Made by a program: the position numbers and the translations under genes. From the NCBI GenBank assembly GCA_028023455.1, contig JAQFVV010012509.1:372001-436000 (forward strand): DNA of 64,000 nt, given 5' to 3'. This document shows, one piece after another, positions 11,104 through 22,332 of the stretch. The notes beneath the pieces were generated by a model. That model made no database searches. It had not been told where the DNA came from and was given only the letters and a program-made list of their open reading frames with translations. Position 1 is the first letter of the stretch; every line of letters starts with the position of its first letter. This stretch comes from Epiperipatus broadwayi (lineage: Eukaryota; Onychophora; Udeonychophora; Euonychophora; Peripatidae).

Positions 11104-11790
11104 CTCCACACCACCACACATTCCCTTAAAAATCATATGAATAAAGATACAATAAAAGACAAAAGACCCCCCTCCCACAAGATGCATTATGTACTGAACC
11201 AGCACTCATCACTTGAGCCAGGTCACTATCTCTCATATATATCCCTATCTTTATTATATGCATACTCACACACAGTATTTATCAGTAGTAAATTGTTACA
11301 TTTTGAATTCAAGTGTCAAAGTTACTCCACTCACAACTTTGACACCAAGCAATCCACATAAATCCAGTAATGATTATCACTAATCATTTTCTAAACTAGA
11401 GATTGTCTCTAGCCCAGATATAAACTTTAAACCTCAGTTAAAGATTAAGATATCTGATTTTTTAATTACACACACACATTTGTCTATTATTGTATCTTTA
11501 TTCATGTAATTTTAAAACAACGTTTGGTGGTGTAGAAGTTGTTTAATATATTTATAAACATATTACCCATAAGAAAAAGAAATGTGAATAACTCCATATG
11601 TGTTTAATTAAAAAATCAGAAATATTAATCTTTAAATGTGATTTAAAATTTATGTTTGAGTTAGAGACAATCTCTAGTTTAGTAAATAATTAGTGATAAT
11701 CATTACTGGATTTGTCTGGAGTTCTTGGTGTCAAAGTTGTGTGTGGTTTAAGTTTGACACTTGTAACTCAAAATGTAGCAATCTTATAAA
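11104..11790. repeat. Nested inverted repeat (foldback family shared with 63 kb)
   Basis: A long inverted repeat: left arm about 11293-11468, right arm about 11606-11782, both containing the block AGTGTCAAAGTT or a close variant and a CTAAACTAGAGATTGTCTCT block. Inside the loop, 11478-11545 is an inverted copy of the flank 11104-11165 (ATGAATAAAGATACAATAA), so two inversions are nested. The flank also matches 63.3-63.5 kb (CAGCACTCATCA shared, then similar sequence on both sides), which shows a dispersed family. No coding frame. Confidence 0.6.
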
Positions 11791-13085
11791 AGTCTATAAT
11801 ATAAAATAAAACAAAGATACACACACACACAAATTTTTTTGAAAACAAATCATATGACTTGCTTGATATATTTTATAAACAAGCCAGAATTTTGCATTAG
11901 AATGAATTATTATAATTTCTAATAAATAATTGACAATCAAGTAAACAAATATGGCCATTCTAATTCCAAAGGCAAAAAATAAGAATAATAAAAAAAGTTT
12001 AAAAATGAGTTTTGTAATGACTACAAACCAATCTATGAACCCAAATTACATCCAGCTACATAAATTCACGCCCTTTAGTGAAATTTTATGATAATGCCTA
12101 TTGCACCTTTCCATTATATTTTATTTCCAATCACATTTTCCAAGTGAAATCTATCAATATTGTACTTTTTACATAATCTTTATAATCAATAATATTTAAA
12201 CAGCATTAAACTGTTGCACATGCGCTTTGGATTTTAAATATAAAATGAATGAATACTAACGCTTCAACCACATTGTTTATAAAAAACATTGTGCTATATA
12301 AAATAATTGACTTATAATCTTTATAATGTAAATGAGGTCTGCCTGCCCCATGCTTAACTCTGAATATAAAATATTTTTTAGAAAGTCTCATACTTTAATA
12401 ATCCATCAAAAACATGTTTCCCAATACTATATTCAGCATAATATCATTGGTAAACTGAAGACTATACTAATGACTATTATAATTTTGCCTTTGCATTTTT
12501 TAAAATCTTAAGAAGCATTCTTAAACTAAATTTTTCTAACACCCTTATATTCTTATACAGTAAATAATGCAAAATTACAATCATATAAACAACTAATTTA
12601 GTTGTGGTATTTATACCACTATCATGAAATATCCTACCTTTTAATATATTAAATTCAAAAGCACCACTTAGACTCTGCATTGCATTTTGATGTTTAACTT
12701 GTTCTAATGACTTAACATGTAACTAAAATATTTGAATATATTTACACCCTCAAGTTGATACTATTTGTGCTAAAAATAACTAAAAAAAATGTTCCATCAC
12801 TGGATAATAAACGATTTGTATTTTTTAAGTGTTAATTAGTAAATCAGTATTTTTAAAGGACATTCAAAGCATTAAGAACATTCAGAATTGCCAAAAATTA
12901 CACATACCATAAATCTAGAAGTGAAAATTTAAGCTTTTGTTTTTTTAACAACTTCATTGTCAAACCTATGTTAGATTTTGATGCCTGATTCATGAAGCAC
13001 TTATACATTTTTTCGTAGACGAATGTTGTAAAAATGGGGAAAAATAAATGAAACCACTAAACAATCTTGTTTAGCACTAATTTTC
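11791..13085. other. AT-rich non-coding
   Basis: Contains a short CA run near 11.82 kb and otherwise low-complexity AT-rich sequence. The open frames present are short and unlike known proteins. Confidence 0.5.
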
Positions 13086-13348
13086 TCTTAAACTAATTCA
13101 TATTTTCTGCCTGGTAGTAATAACTTTTCTTTTTCATCATAGAGAATCTGTATAATGTGAGCATATTTCAAATATTCCCACAAAACATTTTCATTAGCTG
13201 GGTCAAATGCTTTGATCAAATAAGTTACAACTTTGTCTTTGGCATTTAAAAATACCGTAATTCTCTTCCAAAGCACAAAATTCAGATTAAATACATAGTT
13301 AGTCTTATCTGCTTCATTGCTTAAAGATAACTTTTTAATTTCTGTCTT
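13086..13348 (-). pseudogene. Possible terminal exon or coding relic, unrecognised
   Basis: An open stretch of about 84 codons on the minus strand with protein-like composition: hydrophobic and charged residues alternate, with tryptophans, as in LWKRITVFLNAKDKVV, IKAFDPANENVLWEYL and LLLPGRKYELV, ending in a stop. It is better balanced in codon use than the AT-rich background. Upstream it is closed by TAG within TTTATAAATTAG, which also reads as a 3' splice acceptor, so this could be the last exon of a gene on the minus strand. No ATG lies at the start; the first in-frame near-start is GTG at 13276. I do not recognise the family. It could equally be a relic of a mobile element. Confidence 0.3.
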
Positions 13349-13564
13349 CTAATTTATAAAAGATGTTGCTATCTGTTCACTTTTTCAGAGTTAGTTTCAT
13401 TCCTTTAAGTTTTGTTTTCATTTATTTATGTATAATAGTCCATCATATTTAGTTCAAAGTCTTATTTAGGATACAACAAATAGAAATAATTTTGTTTTGT
13501 TTTTTATAATAAATGCTTTTACTTAGCTTGCACTAAAAAGCAAAAAAAAAAAAAAATTGCTTCT

Positions 13565-13720
13565 TTAACCACAATTGTGGTTTTTATTTTTAACTTGAAA
13601 TAAAACCACAGGGAATCCAGAAACTAATTAGGTCCCTATTGACTTCATTTAATTTCTGGACCCCTCCCCAATTCTTTTATTTCAAGTTAAATATAAAACC
13701 CCCAATTGTGATTGAAAAAA
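13565..13720. mobile_element. Foldback element
   Basis: Inverted arms of about 57-65 bp, 13569-13625 and 13650-13714, share ACTTGAAATAAAA and TCCAGAAA in opposite orientation and start with CCACAATTGTGG or CCCAATTGTG. Loop about 25 bp. The structure suggests a small MITE-like element. No clear target duplication seen. Confidence 0.5.
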
Positions 13721-16150
13721 TAAATTATTTTTTTCTTTTTAGTGTATGGTTATTAAAAGTATTTAGTATAAAAAATATATATTTATATTTATTTTTAACT
13801 TTTTACTATTGGCACAGGAAATAACTGTTTATTACAAAATATTTTCCGATATATTATTAATAATTATTTAGTATTGAGATATTTTTTTCCATAATTATTC
13901 CAATTTCAATTAAAACAAAAAATAAAAAAGTCTGAATTAAAAAATGACAACTTTACATTTATTTTAAAGATCTTTTAAAGTTGGAACAAAAACAAATCTT
14001 GATGTTTTAAAAAAAGTGTTTGATATTTTTTCTTTTCATAGGAAAAGTTGATTTTTTTAAAAAAATCTTTAACAAAACTATATTCTAAACTAACTTTATT
14101 TAATATTAGGACTTCATTTTAAATCAACTTTTTATAGTTTAAGCATTGTACTCTCTTGGTCGGATTAAACCTGGAATCATTATGTTCCTAAAAAAATTGT
14201 TTGCTTACTTTACTTTTCAAATGTTTTGAAAAAATCAATAGGTTACAATATTAATAAATAGTTATTGGTAATCCATCATAATATACAGTAACATTCATGA
14301 ATTTTGAATTTAATTTTTTTTTCTTAACAGATAGTATATTAAATTGAATATCATAATAAAGTTAATATTTTATTATCAGAAAGATTGAATAAATTAAAGT
14401 AGTACCGATGGATTCATTTATTGGTCATTTTATTTATATTTACTTCATACATTTAACAAATAATACATGAACCTAAACAAACATAAAATGGTCAATTATT
14501 ATTTAGTGTGTGTGCATGTATAATTGCATTGTGTTAATACAATTAAAATAATATGAAATCATATGTATTTTAAAGTATTATTTATGTATAATCATTTTAA
14601 TAAATATTTTAAAAAATTATAAATATAGTATATTGAATAAATAAATATATTTTGTTTACATTCTAATTTTAAAAGGGTATTTCAGTGTGCAGATTTATTT
14701 TATTTTATTTTTAAAAAAAATATTGATTATGATGTTAAGAAATATTTTTATGTCACCAATGCTGAAATATTTTAAGGAACTTTTTATCAAGCAAAATTTT
14801 AACTCTTTATAACAGAGAAAATAGCCATAGATCATCTTTAAGTGAAACCATAGGAACAATATCTAAGTTAATGACCTAGGTGTTTCATCATTAAGAAAAG
14901 TGTATAAAAAGCCCCTGATTTTAAATTAAGTCTCTCTCTCTCTTAAACTGCCTTTTTATCAAGCAAAGTCAATATATTTTATATAAAAAAATATTAGTTG
15001 AATTGTACTATAATAATGAATAGCTAAGTAAAAAAATGTTTATTCCAAAAATCATTGTCTTTTGAGAGATCTGGGAATATCTTAGATAAAATCATCTCAA
15101 TGTACAAAGTATTATAATGCCTTGAATATATAACACTTTACGGAACACTCTCAATGTTACAATATCTATACAACTAAAATAGCTAAAAGAATATAAATTG
15201 GATTGCATTATGGATTAGATTTATCAAAGGATTAATTTGCCAAAGGATTAAAAAGTTTTATGATTCATATAAAATGGACACTATAGAATATTGTATAAAA
15301 GTATATACATCATTCAAGAGGATTTAAAAATTATGTTTTGAATGATGTGATTGGAATAGATTAAACATCAAATATAAGACTTATTTAATAGATTTTCATA
15401 TGACATACAAATGAATAGAGGCTTTTAGGACTTATGAACTTGAATTCTATAGTATTCTGCAAATATTATTATGTTTATTATGTATTAATAAATATGTTTT
15501 AATGAATAACCAGTTAAAGGAATATCCAATGATTCTTAAAAAAGTTAACCAACTCATATGTTTTCATTATATATTTATTTACTTATATATTTATTAACTA
15601 TAGTGTAATGTTTTTACCATTTTTCTAGATCTGGTAGGCCTTATTTTACACACTATAAAGTGAAAGTAACATCAAGCTATGGCTAAGAAAATATCTTGTT
15701 TGTATTTCTAAAAACATAGCTATATTTCCTGATTAACTGGCCTACTAATTATTATGACAGGAATTGCCGACGAAGTTAGTTTTAATTTATAAGAGGGCAC
15801 CATAGTCATTAGACTCCTAACTTCTTCGTATCCCATAATTTTGTAAGTTCAGGGTTATGATTCCCCGTAACTTTATTTATTTTTTTAGAGAATATTATTC
15901 CTAGAGCTTAGTCAATAACTATTAAATAGAATGACAAAGGTAATTTCTTTAATTAAATATTAATTAATGAACTTGCACAACATCTAATATTCAAATTAAG
16001 AACATACAAAGAGAGTGCTAAATCAATACTAAATATTTTATTAAAATTTATTAAAAATATTTATACAGGAGTTAGTAAAGAAAAAATTGGAAAAAAGAAC
16101 ATACACTAATCCAAATACTATTAATCAGATGAAAGTTCTTGTTACATTTA
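13721..16150. other. AT-rich non-coding
   Basis: AT-rich, with a short CT run near 14.93 kb and a small hairpin pairing GACGAAGTTAG near 15.77 kb with CTAACTTCTTCG near 15.82 kb. No coding evidence. Confidence 0.5.
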
Positions 16151-16154
16151 AATT

Positions 16155-16449
16155 CTTCTAGCTAGTTCCTTGAAATTTTGAAAATCAGTCACAATTGGTA
16201 TTATCTCTCCTGGTTAACATTAACTGGCATTAAAGTCACAATTTGGGAGTAAATAATCTGAACTTATTGATAAGTTTGGGATCCCAAGCTCATTGAAATT
16301 TAATTGATCTTTCCTGTCATTATCTTCACTTTTCTGGCCCGTTCCATAGCTGAAGCAAGAAACTTGGTTGCAATGACCTTTTCATTATGAAAAACGGTGC
16401 CCACAAGATTTCGTTCAGCAAGTGAGTAATGTCCCTGTGCGGATGCATT
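16155..16449 (-). pseudogene. Frameshifted coding-like relic, unrecognised
   Basis: GC content and codon pattern rise above the background. On the minus strand one frame (16449-16300) reads protein-like sequence including HYSLAERNLVGTVFHNEKV and FLASAMERARKV before a stop. A second frame takes over just before that stop with LNFNELGIPNLSISSDYLL and, after further disruption, EIIPIVTDFQNFKELARRI. Successive frames that each look like protein suggest one decayed coding sequence with frameshifts rather than chance. The family is not recognised. It may be a processed pseudogene or an old exon, perhaps of the same minus-strand locus as 13.1-13.35 kb. Confidence 0.35.
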
Positions 16450-17472
16450 TTACTGCACAGGTCATCCTTCATGGAAACCTCCAACTCTAAAAACACATAA
16501 CCAGAAGATAAATGAAAAGACCTAGATCAAAGTCATCCTCTTCTTTTTATACCTTGATCCAGTTTTTGAAACTTCTGCGCATGTTATTATTATCATTGGT
16601 TTATAATCTTATACATTTATTTTTAACTTTCTGTAATAAAGTTTTTTTTTTTTAGTAAATCATTTCCACCATATTTAATTAGAGTTAGAAAGAATTTCTT
16701 GATTGTAATCTTTGTACTTTTGGAATTCTTTTGCTTATCTGGATTAGTAATCTGCATGCCTTTTTTTTTTATTCTTTCCAATTTCAACTTTTATTAAATT
16801 ACAGATAAATAATTCGAAACAAAAAGAATCACTCTCATTGTATATTAAAAAAAATACACAAAGTAAAAAAAAAATTAAAACTGCTGTTAATTTAAAAGAT
16901 TTTTAAATTTACTTTTTTTTTTTCAGCTCTTAAATATTCTCAAAATGATAATATATTTGTACCATCTATTTGTAGATGGTACAATAGAATATATGTCTCT
17001 GTCTATATTACATAAAATATAAATTAACCAAAAAGAAAATTAGATTATTTTAAAACAAAATTTAAATATAGTATCTTTCTTAATACTAATTTTGACTTTG
17101 TAAAATTTTAAAGTATGTTTTTTTTTTTGTTTCATTATTCATGTATATTTGAAAAGTAATAGATTTTAAATATAATTATTAACAAGTTATATCTAGGACA
17201 ATGTATATTTCATATACCTTGAAGATAGAATGAGGATTGTACTTAAATTGGTAATCTTTTATTATAATTGTAAAATAATTAGGAAACAAACTAAAACAAA
17301 CTTATTTAAATTTTTATGTATATATATTTTAAGGGTTTAATTATAATGGTTTATAAAAACATATTTTATTTGTTTTATTAATGTATCATTTTTCACATCA
17401 TCTGAGAGATACATAAATAAGAAATTTATACAACCTATATCATTATATTATTGATATAAGAAAACAGTTTAT
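16450..17472. other. AT-rich non-coding
   Basis: Low-complexity sequence. A small perfect hairpin, TTGTACCATCTA pairing with TAGATGGTACAA, lies at about 16956-16983. No gene seen. Confidence 0.5.
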
Positions 17473-18784
17473 ACTTTGTGGCTAATTATGAATCAAAATA
17501 TATAAAATGCGCTAATACGCACAAGTACACAAAACTAAAAACAAATAAAGAAAATATATATTATTATTTTTTATTTTAATATCTAATCCATTAAATGGCT
17601 AAGCGCTTTCAAGGGTCAAAGCCCTCATAATCATAGCCGTATTACAAACTATAATAAATTGACTCGGAGTGATGCAAATTTATGCAAATGAAATGATTAC
17701 GCGTTCCATTTCCTGGATATTTTGTAGCAAGAGTCTTTTCTATTGATGGCGTCGCCATCTCTAGATATAAAGAAAGCTTCTTTTATCTTTCTTTTAAGAT
17801 CGTGCCTTTTATACTAAATACATGGGCAGAATATATATATTGTAAGTAGCCAGATTGGTGCAGTATTTGAAAAAAAAAAAAAATAGAAGTTTGTTGGTAT
17901 TGTTTATTTTTATTTCACTTGATCTATGGATAATGGAGGTGTTGAAGTATTAATATTAACCACATAACTATGGCAACTATAGTCCAAAGTTAAATATTCT
18001 AATCAAAATTATTTCCTTCATTTTTTAATTTATATATTTTATTATTATGTTTATTACATTAATATTTTTTTTTATTAATTAAGAATGGATTTTGTAATTA
18101 TTTATAGTTTATTGATCACATTATACTTTAAACTTAAAGTCTACTTATTTTATTATTATATTAAATATTCAGCTAGCCAAAATATTCACTAAACATTTAT
18201 ATATTTTAATAATTTATATTTTAATATTTTCCCATTTATATTTTATTTTATAAATAAATAATTATTAAAAGTTAAAGTAGCTTCTTATTAAACACTAATT
18301 GGTTAAATGCATATATTTATCTTTGCTTAAAGGGATATAAATTGGCACTCAGTGTTATTTGTACTTTCATAATTTATATTTATTTAATCATTAGTTTATA
18401 AATATTTCATGCAAATACAATCTGACATTTCAACTGAATTTTAAGAAAAGTATTTATTTCACTCTATATATCTTTATACCATTATAAAAGATTGGTATCT
18501 GAAAGTGTTAAAACATTTATTCATTAATAGATAATTTTTTCACTTATTATTTACACACCATTATTTTATTTTTTTTCCCATGTGTCATAGCATCGGCCAG
18601 GAAGCAAACCCGCGAACCCGGGACAACTGCTTTTAAGGCGGCTGTGCTGACCTCTCGACCACCAACGCTTAACTTCACACCATTTTCGTTTTTGAAATGA
18701 GCAAAAAAAGTTTAGACTTTGTGGCTAATTATTCCAATGTATAAATATATAAAATACACTAAAACGCATAAACACACAAAGCTG
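17473..18784. repeat. Pair of direct repeats about 1.24 kb apart
   Basis: 17473-17540 and 18716-18784 share ACTTTGTGGCTAATTAT, then ATATATAAAAT and a CTAA-ACGCA block, in the same orientation. Between them are 17599-17640 (AAGCGCTTTCAA, CTCATAATCATAGC), whose relative is at 36525-36563, a short GC palindrome at 17745-17759, and a SINE. This looks like layered old insertions. No coding frame. Confidence 0.5.
18563..18675 (-). mobile_element. tRNA-derived SINE, copy 1
   Basis: Read on the minus strand: a tRNA-like head starting GTTGGTGGTCGAGAGGTCAG (A-box region), an anticodon-like arm, a B-box-like GGGTTTGCTTCC, then GATGCTATGACACATGGG and an A-rich tail. It is flanked by CACACCATT at 18554-18562 and 18676-18684, a 9-bp target duplication. 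Related copies are at 31128-31230 and 45652-45754. SINEs of this kind are transcribed by RNA polymerase III and moved by a LINE's enzymes. Confidence 0.8.
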
Positions 18785-19205
18785 AAGACAAAGAAATCTT
18801 AATGTAGATTGTAAATTCAATTTATATTTACTTAGTAATAGGTTAATTTATATTTATACTGTCACAGATTTTGACTTGCTCAAATCATGGGCAGCCTGGT
18901 AATTCAAACTGCCCATTATACCATAAGAGTCATTGATACCTGCAAGGAGCTATTTACTTAGCAATATTTATAACTTAAAAAAAAAATAAAAAAAAAAAAA
19001 AAAAACAAAATAAAATATTTTTAAAAAAAAAAAAATTTAAAAAATTTTTAAAATTTTAAATTTATATAATGATGGTTATTTTTAATAAAAATTGATTAGA
19101 AAAAAAATGAAGGAGGAGTTTTGTTTTTAAAGATTTATAATTATTATTTGTGAAGGAAAAAAAAAAGTTTTGGAAAAAAAAAAGGAGGAGGAATTTTTAT
19201 TTGTT
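18785..19205. other. Low-complexity A/T-rich tract
   Basis: Very A-rich from about 18.98 to 19.19 kb. A short hairpin at about 18.89 kb pairs ATGGGCAG with CTGCCCAT. No gene seen. Confidence 0.5.
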
Positions 19206-19214
19206 GATATTAGC

Positions 19215-19300
19215 AATATTTTAATTGGAGGGGGATTTGAACCCTGATTTTTAAGATCCCTTCAATCATCCACTCTATCTTATACCACTGACCATTTGAT
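19215..19300 (-). repeat. tRNA-like relic (pseudogene or SINE head)
   Basis: On the minus strand TGGTCAGTGGTATAAGATAG (A-box-like) is followed after about 40 bases by a perfect B box, GGTTCAAATCC. The acceptor ends do not pair, so it is not a functional tRNA gene. It is unlike the main SINE family of this window and is probably a tRNA pseudogene or the head of another SINE. Confidence 0.45.
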
Positions 19301-19772
19301 ACATTATTATACCATTACAATATATATATAGCACTTGATATTTCTGCTATAAATTAATATAATAACTGAAACCCACAGGCTTATTATATATCTGTGTCTA
19401 TATATGTAATATATAGGGTATATGAGCACAGACTTTCACATGACCCACCATTCTCCACACTATCTCATAACACTGATATGTAAATATTTGAAAACCAGGC
19501 ACTCTTCACAAACCTGGAGCTTGATTGTAAGCATAAGAAATGGTGACCATGTGATGTTAGTGGTTTAATACCAATCCTGCCTAATAGGATAGTGGTGGCT
19601 ATGGTTATTAAAGAATCAAAGACCCCAAAATGTATGGGTACTGAAGTGAGTTCAGACTTATATGACTATATAAGCTAATGAGCTTGGATTAAAAATACTA
19701 TGTTTTCAATTTTATTCCCATAGTTTTGTAGTTAAGTAAAGATAAAAAGTGGCTGCTGGAGGTTGCATTAGA

Positions 19773-19972
19773 TACTAAGATCTAAGTGCAGTGCTCTCAC
19801 ATCCAAGGCTCTTCACTGATGAATGCCACAAGCTAGAAACTAGTCTGGGAATATTGGATGAAGTAGACACTAGATAGGGATTTTATGCACAAGCCTTCTG
19901 GTATCCGATGATTACTCTGGCTTGTACTGAGGAGCACTATTATATGGAGAGTTTTTCCTGTTTTAATAACAG
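19773..19972 (+). repeat. Single-arm relative of the 27-kb palindrome
   Basis: About 200 bp matching one arm of 27197-27538: TAAGATCTAAGTGCAGTGCT, CACTGATGAATGCCACAAG, AAACTAGTCTGGGAATATTG, ATTTTATGCACAAGCCTTCT and a final ATGGAGAGTTTT. It is diverged by small substitutions and lacks the opposite arm, so it is either a half element or the ancestral unit. Confidence 0.6.
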
Positions 19973-20107
19973 AGCAAGCATAAGAAATGGTGATCATATA
20001 TATGTGTATAATAAATTATTTCATTAGACAAATTGATTTTTTTTTAAAATGCTTCCAAAACTACATTGTAAAGTAATTTTATTTAATATGGATGATTTTC
20101 CTTGGAA

Positions 20108-20570
20108 TCTTAATGCTAAAATAGAAATATTTAAAATTTCCTCTGCTCAGTGGTTCAAATTAAAGAAATTCCACCATCTACCTAAAATATTTTAGTGTCA
20201 TATTGCACTGCTAGTGACTTATATCAAATGTTGTGAAATGATATTGAATATAAATGTATTAAATCCTTGATTTTACCATTTTATTCTAACTTAAATCAAG
20301 CTTTCAATTGAAACAAAAAATCTATATACCACTCTCTCATGCACGTTATGAGAAGCACATTGAAGTGCTAAGAACAACTTTTAAATCTGATATCAAAATA
20401 TAATTTTCCTCAATCCAGTGATCCAAATTTAAAAAACTAGGTCACTTACTTAAAATATTTTAGTATCATATTGCATCATCAGTAATTTATATCAAATGTA
20501 CCAAATTTGAACAAACTAAATATATTAAACCTTGATTTTTAAAACTTCATTCTAACTTAAATAAAAGTGT
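20108..20570. repeat. Diverged tandem duplication, period about 290 bp
   Basis: Units at about 20108-20300 and 20400-20570 share CTAAAATATTTTAGT and ATATTGCA followed by a similar AT-rich stretch and ATTCTAACTTAAAT. Non-coding. Confidence 0.5.
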
Positions 20571-20737
20571 TTGCAAACATACAAAAATTGTAACTTAAAT
20601 AAGTGTTTAAAAATTTATGGATAATGATGAATTTATATATTATGCATTATTAACATATACATTTATAGTATTTTTTTTTTCACTATGAATATACAGGTCA
20701 TCTGAATGTTTGCAATAATGGCATTTAACTTGTATTT

Positions 20738-20930
20738 ATATAATGGTCTCTTCTCATCATTTAGTTTTAATTTTTTTTTAAAAAAATTCAAACTTTATAT
20801 AAACTTTTCAAGTACATTTAATTCTTAGTTATAGACAAACCTATATTACTAATAGCTGAATGTATTTTTAAAATGTAAATAAAGTTTGAATTTTTCTGAA
20901 AAAAAAAAACTAGATGATGGAAATCATCCA
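20738..20930. mobile_element. Relative of the 9.7-kb foldback element
   Basis: Imperfect inverted arms (about 20754-20800 and 20877-20920) around an AT-rich loop. Both the arm end GATGATGGAAATCATCCAA and the loop (AAACTTTATATAAACTTTTC) resemble the 9729-9892 element. More diverged; no target duplication identified. Confidence 0.45.
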
Positions 20931-21059
20931 ATATATATATAATAACATGTATATACAGTATTTATGTACACCTACTATTGTGCTTGACTTGAATCTGATT
21001 TTTATTTAGGCAGAATAGTAATTTTAATATGATAAATGTCTTTAAATGCACACTCGCAT

Positions 21060-21770
21060 ATTTACTCTATACTTTTGTCAAACTGTGCCAAATCTGTTGT
21101 GTTTAGCTGAATTTCTGAGTTCGGACTCAAATCAACAGTAATATCAAAAAATATAAACACTCACAAAATAGAGTTGTACATAGATGAACATATTTCATTT
21201 ATGCTGGTTGTGCCCAAATGACTGGACTCACTTTCAGCTGTATATATTGGCTTGCTTCATGAGTTCTAGTCTTAACTCTTCCAGCTGTAATGGACAGCTT
21301 GCCTTGGGTTTGTTAAATGTCTCTTCTGGCTGTACTAGATAGCTTGTCTAGAGTCTTCCATAGTCATAGCAGCTTCCAATCCTATTGTGGACTTCACTGT
21401 TGGAAGTAATTTCAATGGAGAGCATGTTCAATCATTCAGGTAAACAAATGTTCTCTCTTAAGAAGGCATACTGTTATTTAGGTTAGGCAGACATTTTCTG
21501 GCTTGCTCTAAAAAGGCTGCCTATTTATTGCCAGATCCCCTACCTTACTGGCAGCAATTGGATTCAGAGAGCCTAACCAATGGTAGATTTTATACACATG
21601 TTTACACATTGGCCATACTTATAATTCACTCTTTGGTCATGTTTATACATTGGTTATCCACATGTTTACACATTGGTTAGTGTCAATGCATGCTCAATCT
21701 AATCAGATAAGGAAGAAATCTGAACTAGTCCACTTCTGAGGGCAAGTCAGATATGACACCTACAATACAA
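21060..21770. repeat. Higher-complexity repeat-like tract
   Basis: About 700 bp of more balanced composition than its surroundings. Internal near-repeats include ACATGTTTACACATTGG (near 21.60 and 21.66 kb) with a shorter variant, and CAGCTGTAATGGACAGCTTG with GGCTGTACTAGATAGCTTG. No open frame of note. It could be a solo LTR or a non-autonomous element. Termini not resolved. Confidence 0.35.
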
Positions 21771-22059
21771 TTTTATTTTTTAAAATATAAAAAAAAGACT
21801 AAAATATAATCACCAATTTAATAATAGAGTTAATTTTATAGCATTTTTAAAAACAAAACCTTTTTTTAAAATTTCATTATTTTTTTTGTAAGAATAAGTA
21901 AAGACTGCAAGTCTTTATCCCCACTCCTTTTTCTTATTAAAAACTGTTATGATAACATGAAAAAGGTAAGTGACTTTTAAGGTATTTAAATAATTTGCAT
22001 TACTGAAAATCACAAATTTTAAGTATGTTCAGTTCATTATGACATTCTATGACTATTGA

Positions 22060-22196
22060 TGTTTAATAGGTTTAGATTAAAATTTTATAATTTTATTAAA
22101 TTAGTATTTTACATGTTTTAATGTTTCAAAATGTTTAATAGGTTTAGATTAAAATTTTATAATTTTATTAAATTAGTATTATACATGTTTTAATGT
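22060..22196. repeat. 71-bp tandem duplication
   Basis: Two nearly identical units, 22060-22124 and 22131-22196, each starting ATGTTTAATAGGTTTAGATT. Only one or two base differences, so the duplication is recent. Confidence 0.85.
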
Positions 22197-22219
22197 GAAA
22201 AAATATTCATACAAAGTTT

Positions 22220-22332
22220 AAATATGAAATGTAATAATATTTATTGTACCGAGTATAATTTCGAAGCTGTCACATCATATTCATGGTCAATCTATGAAAA
22301 CATTACAATAAATATTATTAAATTTTATATTT
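22220..22332. repeat. AT-rich inverted repeat
   Basis: Arms 22220-22248 and 22304-22332 pair through AATAATATTTATTGTA and its complement, with a loop of about 55 bp. Possibly a decayed MITE. Confidence 0.45.

Noticed and set aside
11137-11361. 74-codon plus-strand open frame.
   Set aside because: It lies within the inverted-repeat element and is not maintained in the related copy at 63 kb.
15760-15890. Degenerate tRNA-like sequence with a B-box-like GGGTTATGATTCC.
   Set aside because: The B box is imperfect and the rest does not fold as a tRNA; too weak to call.
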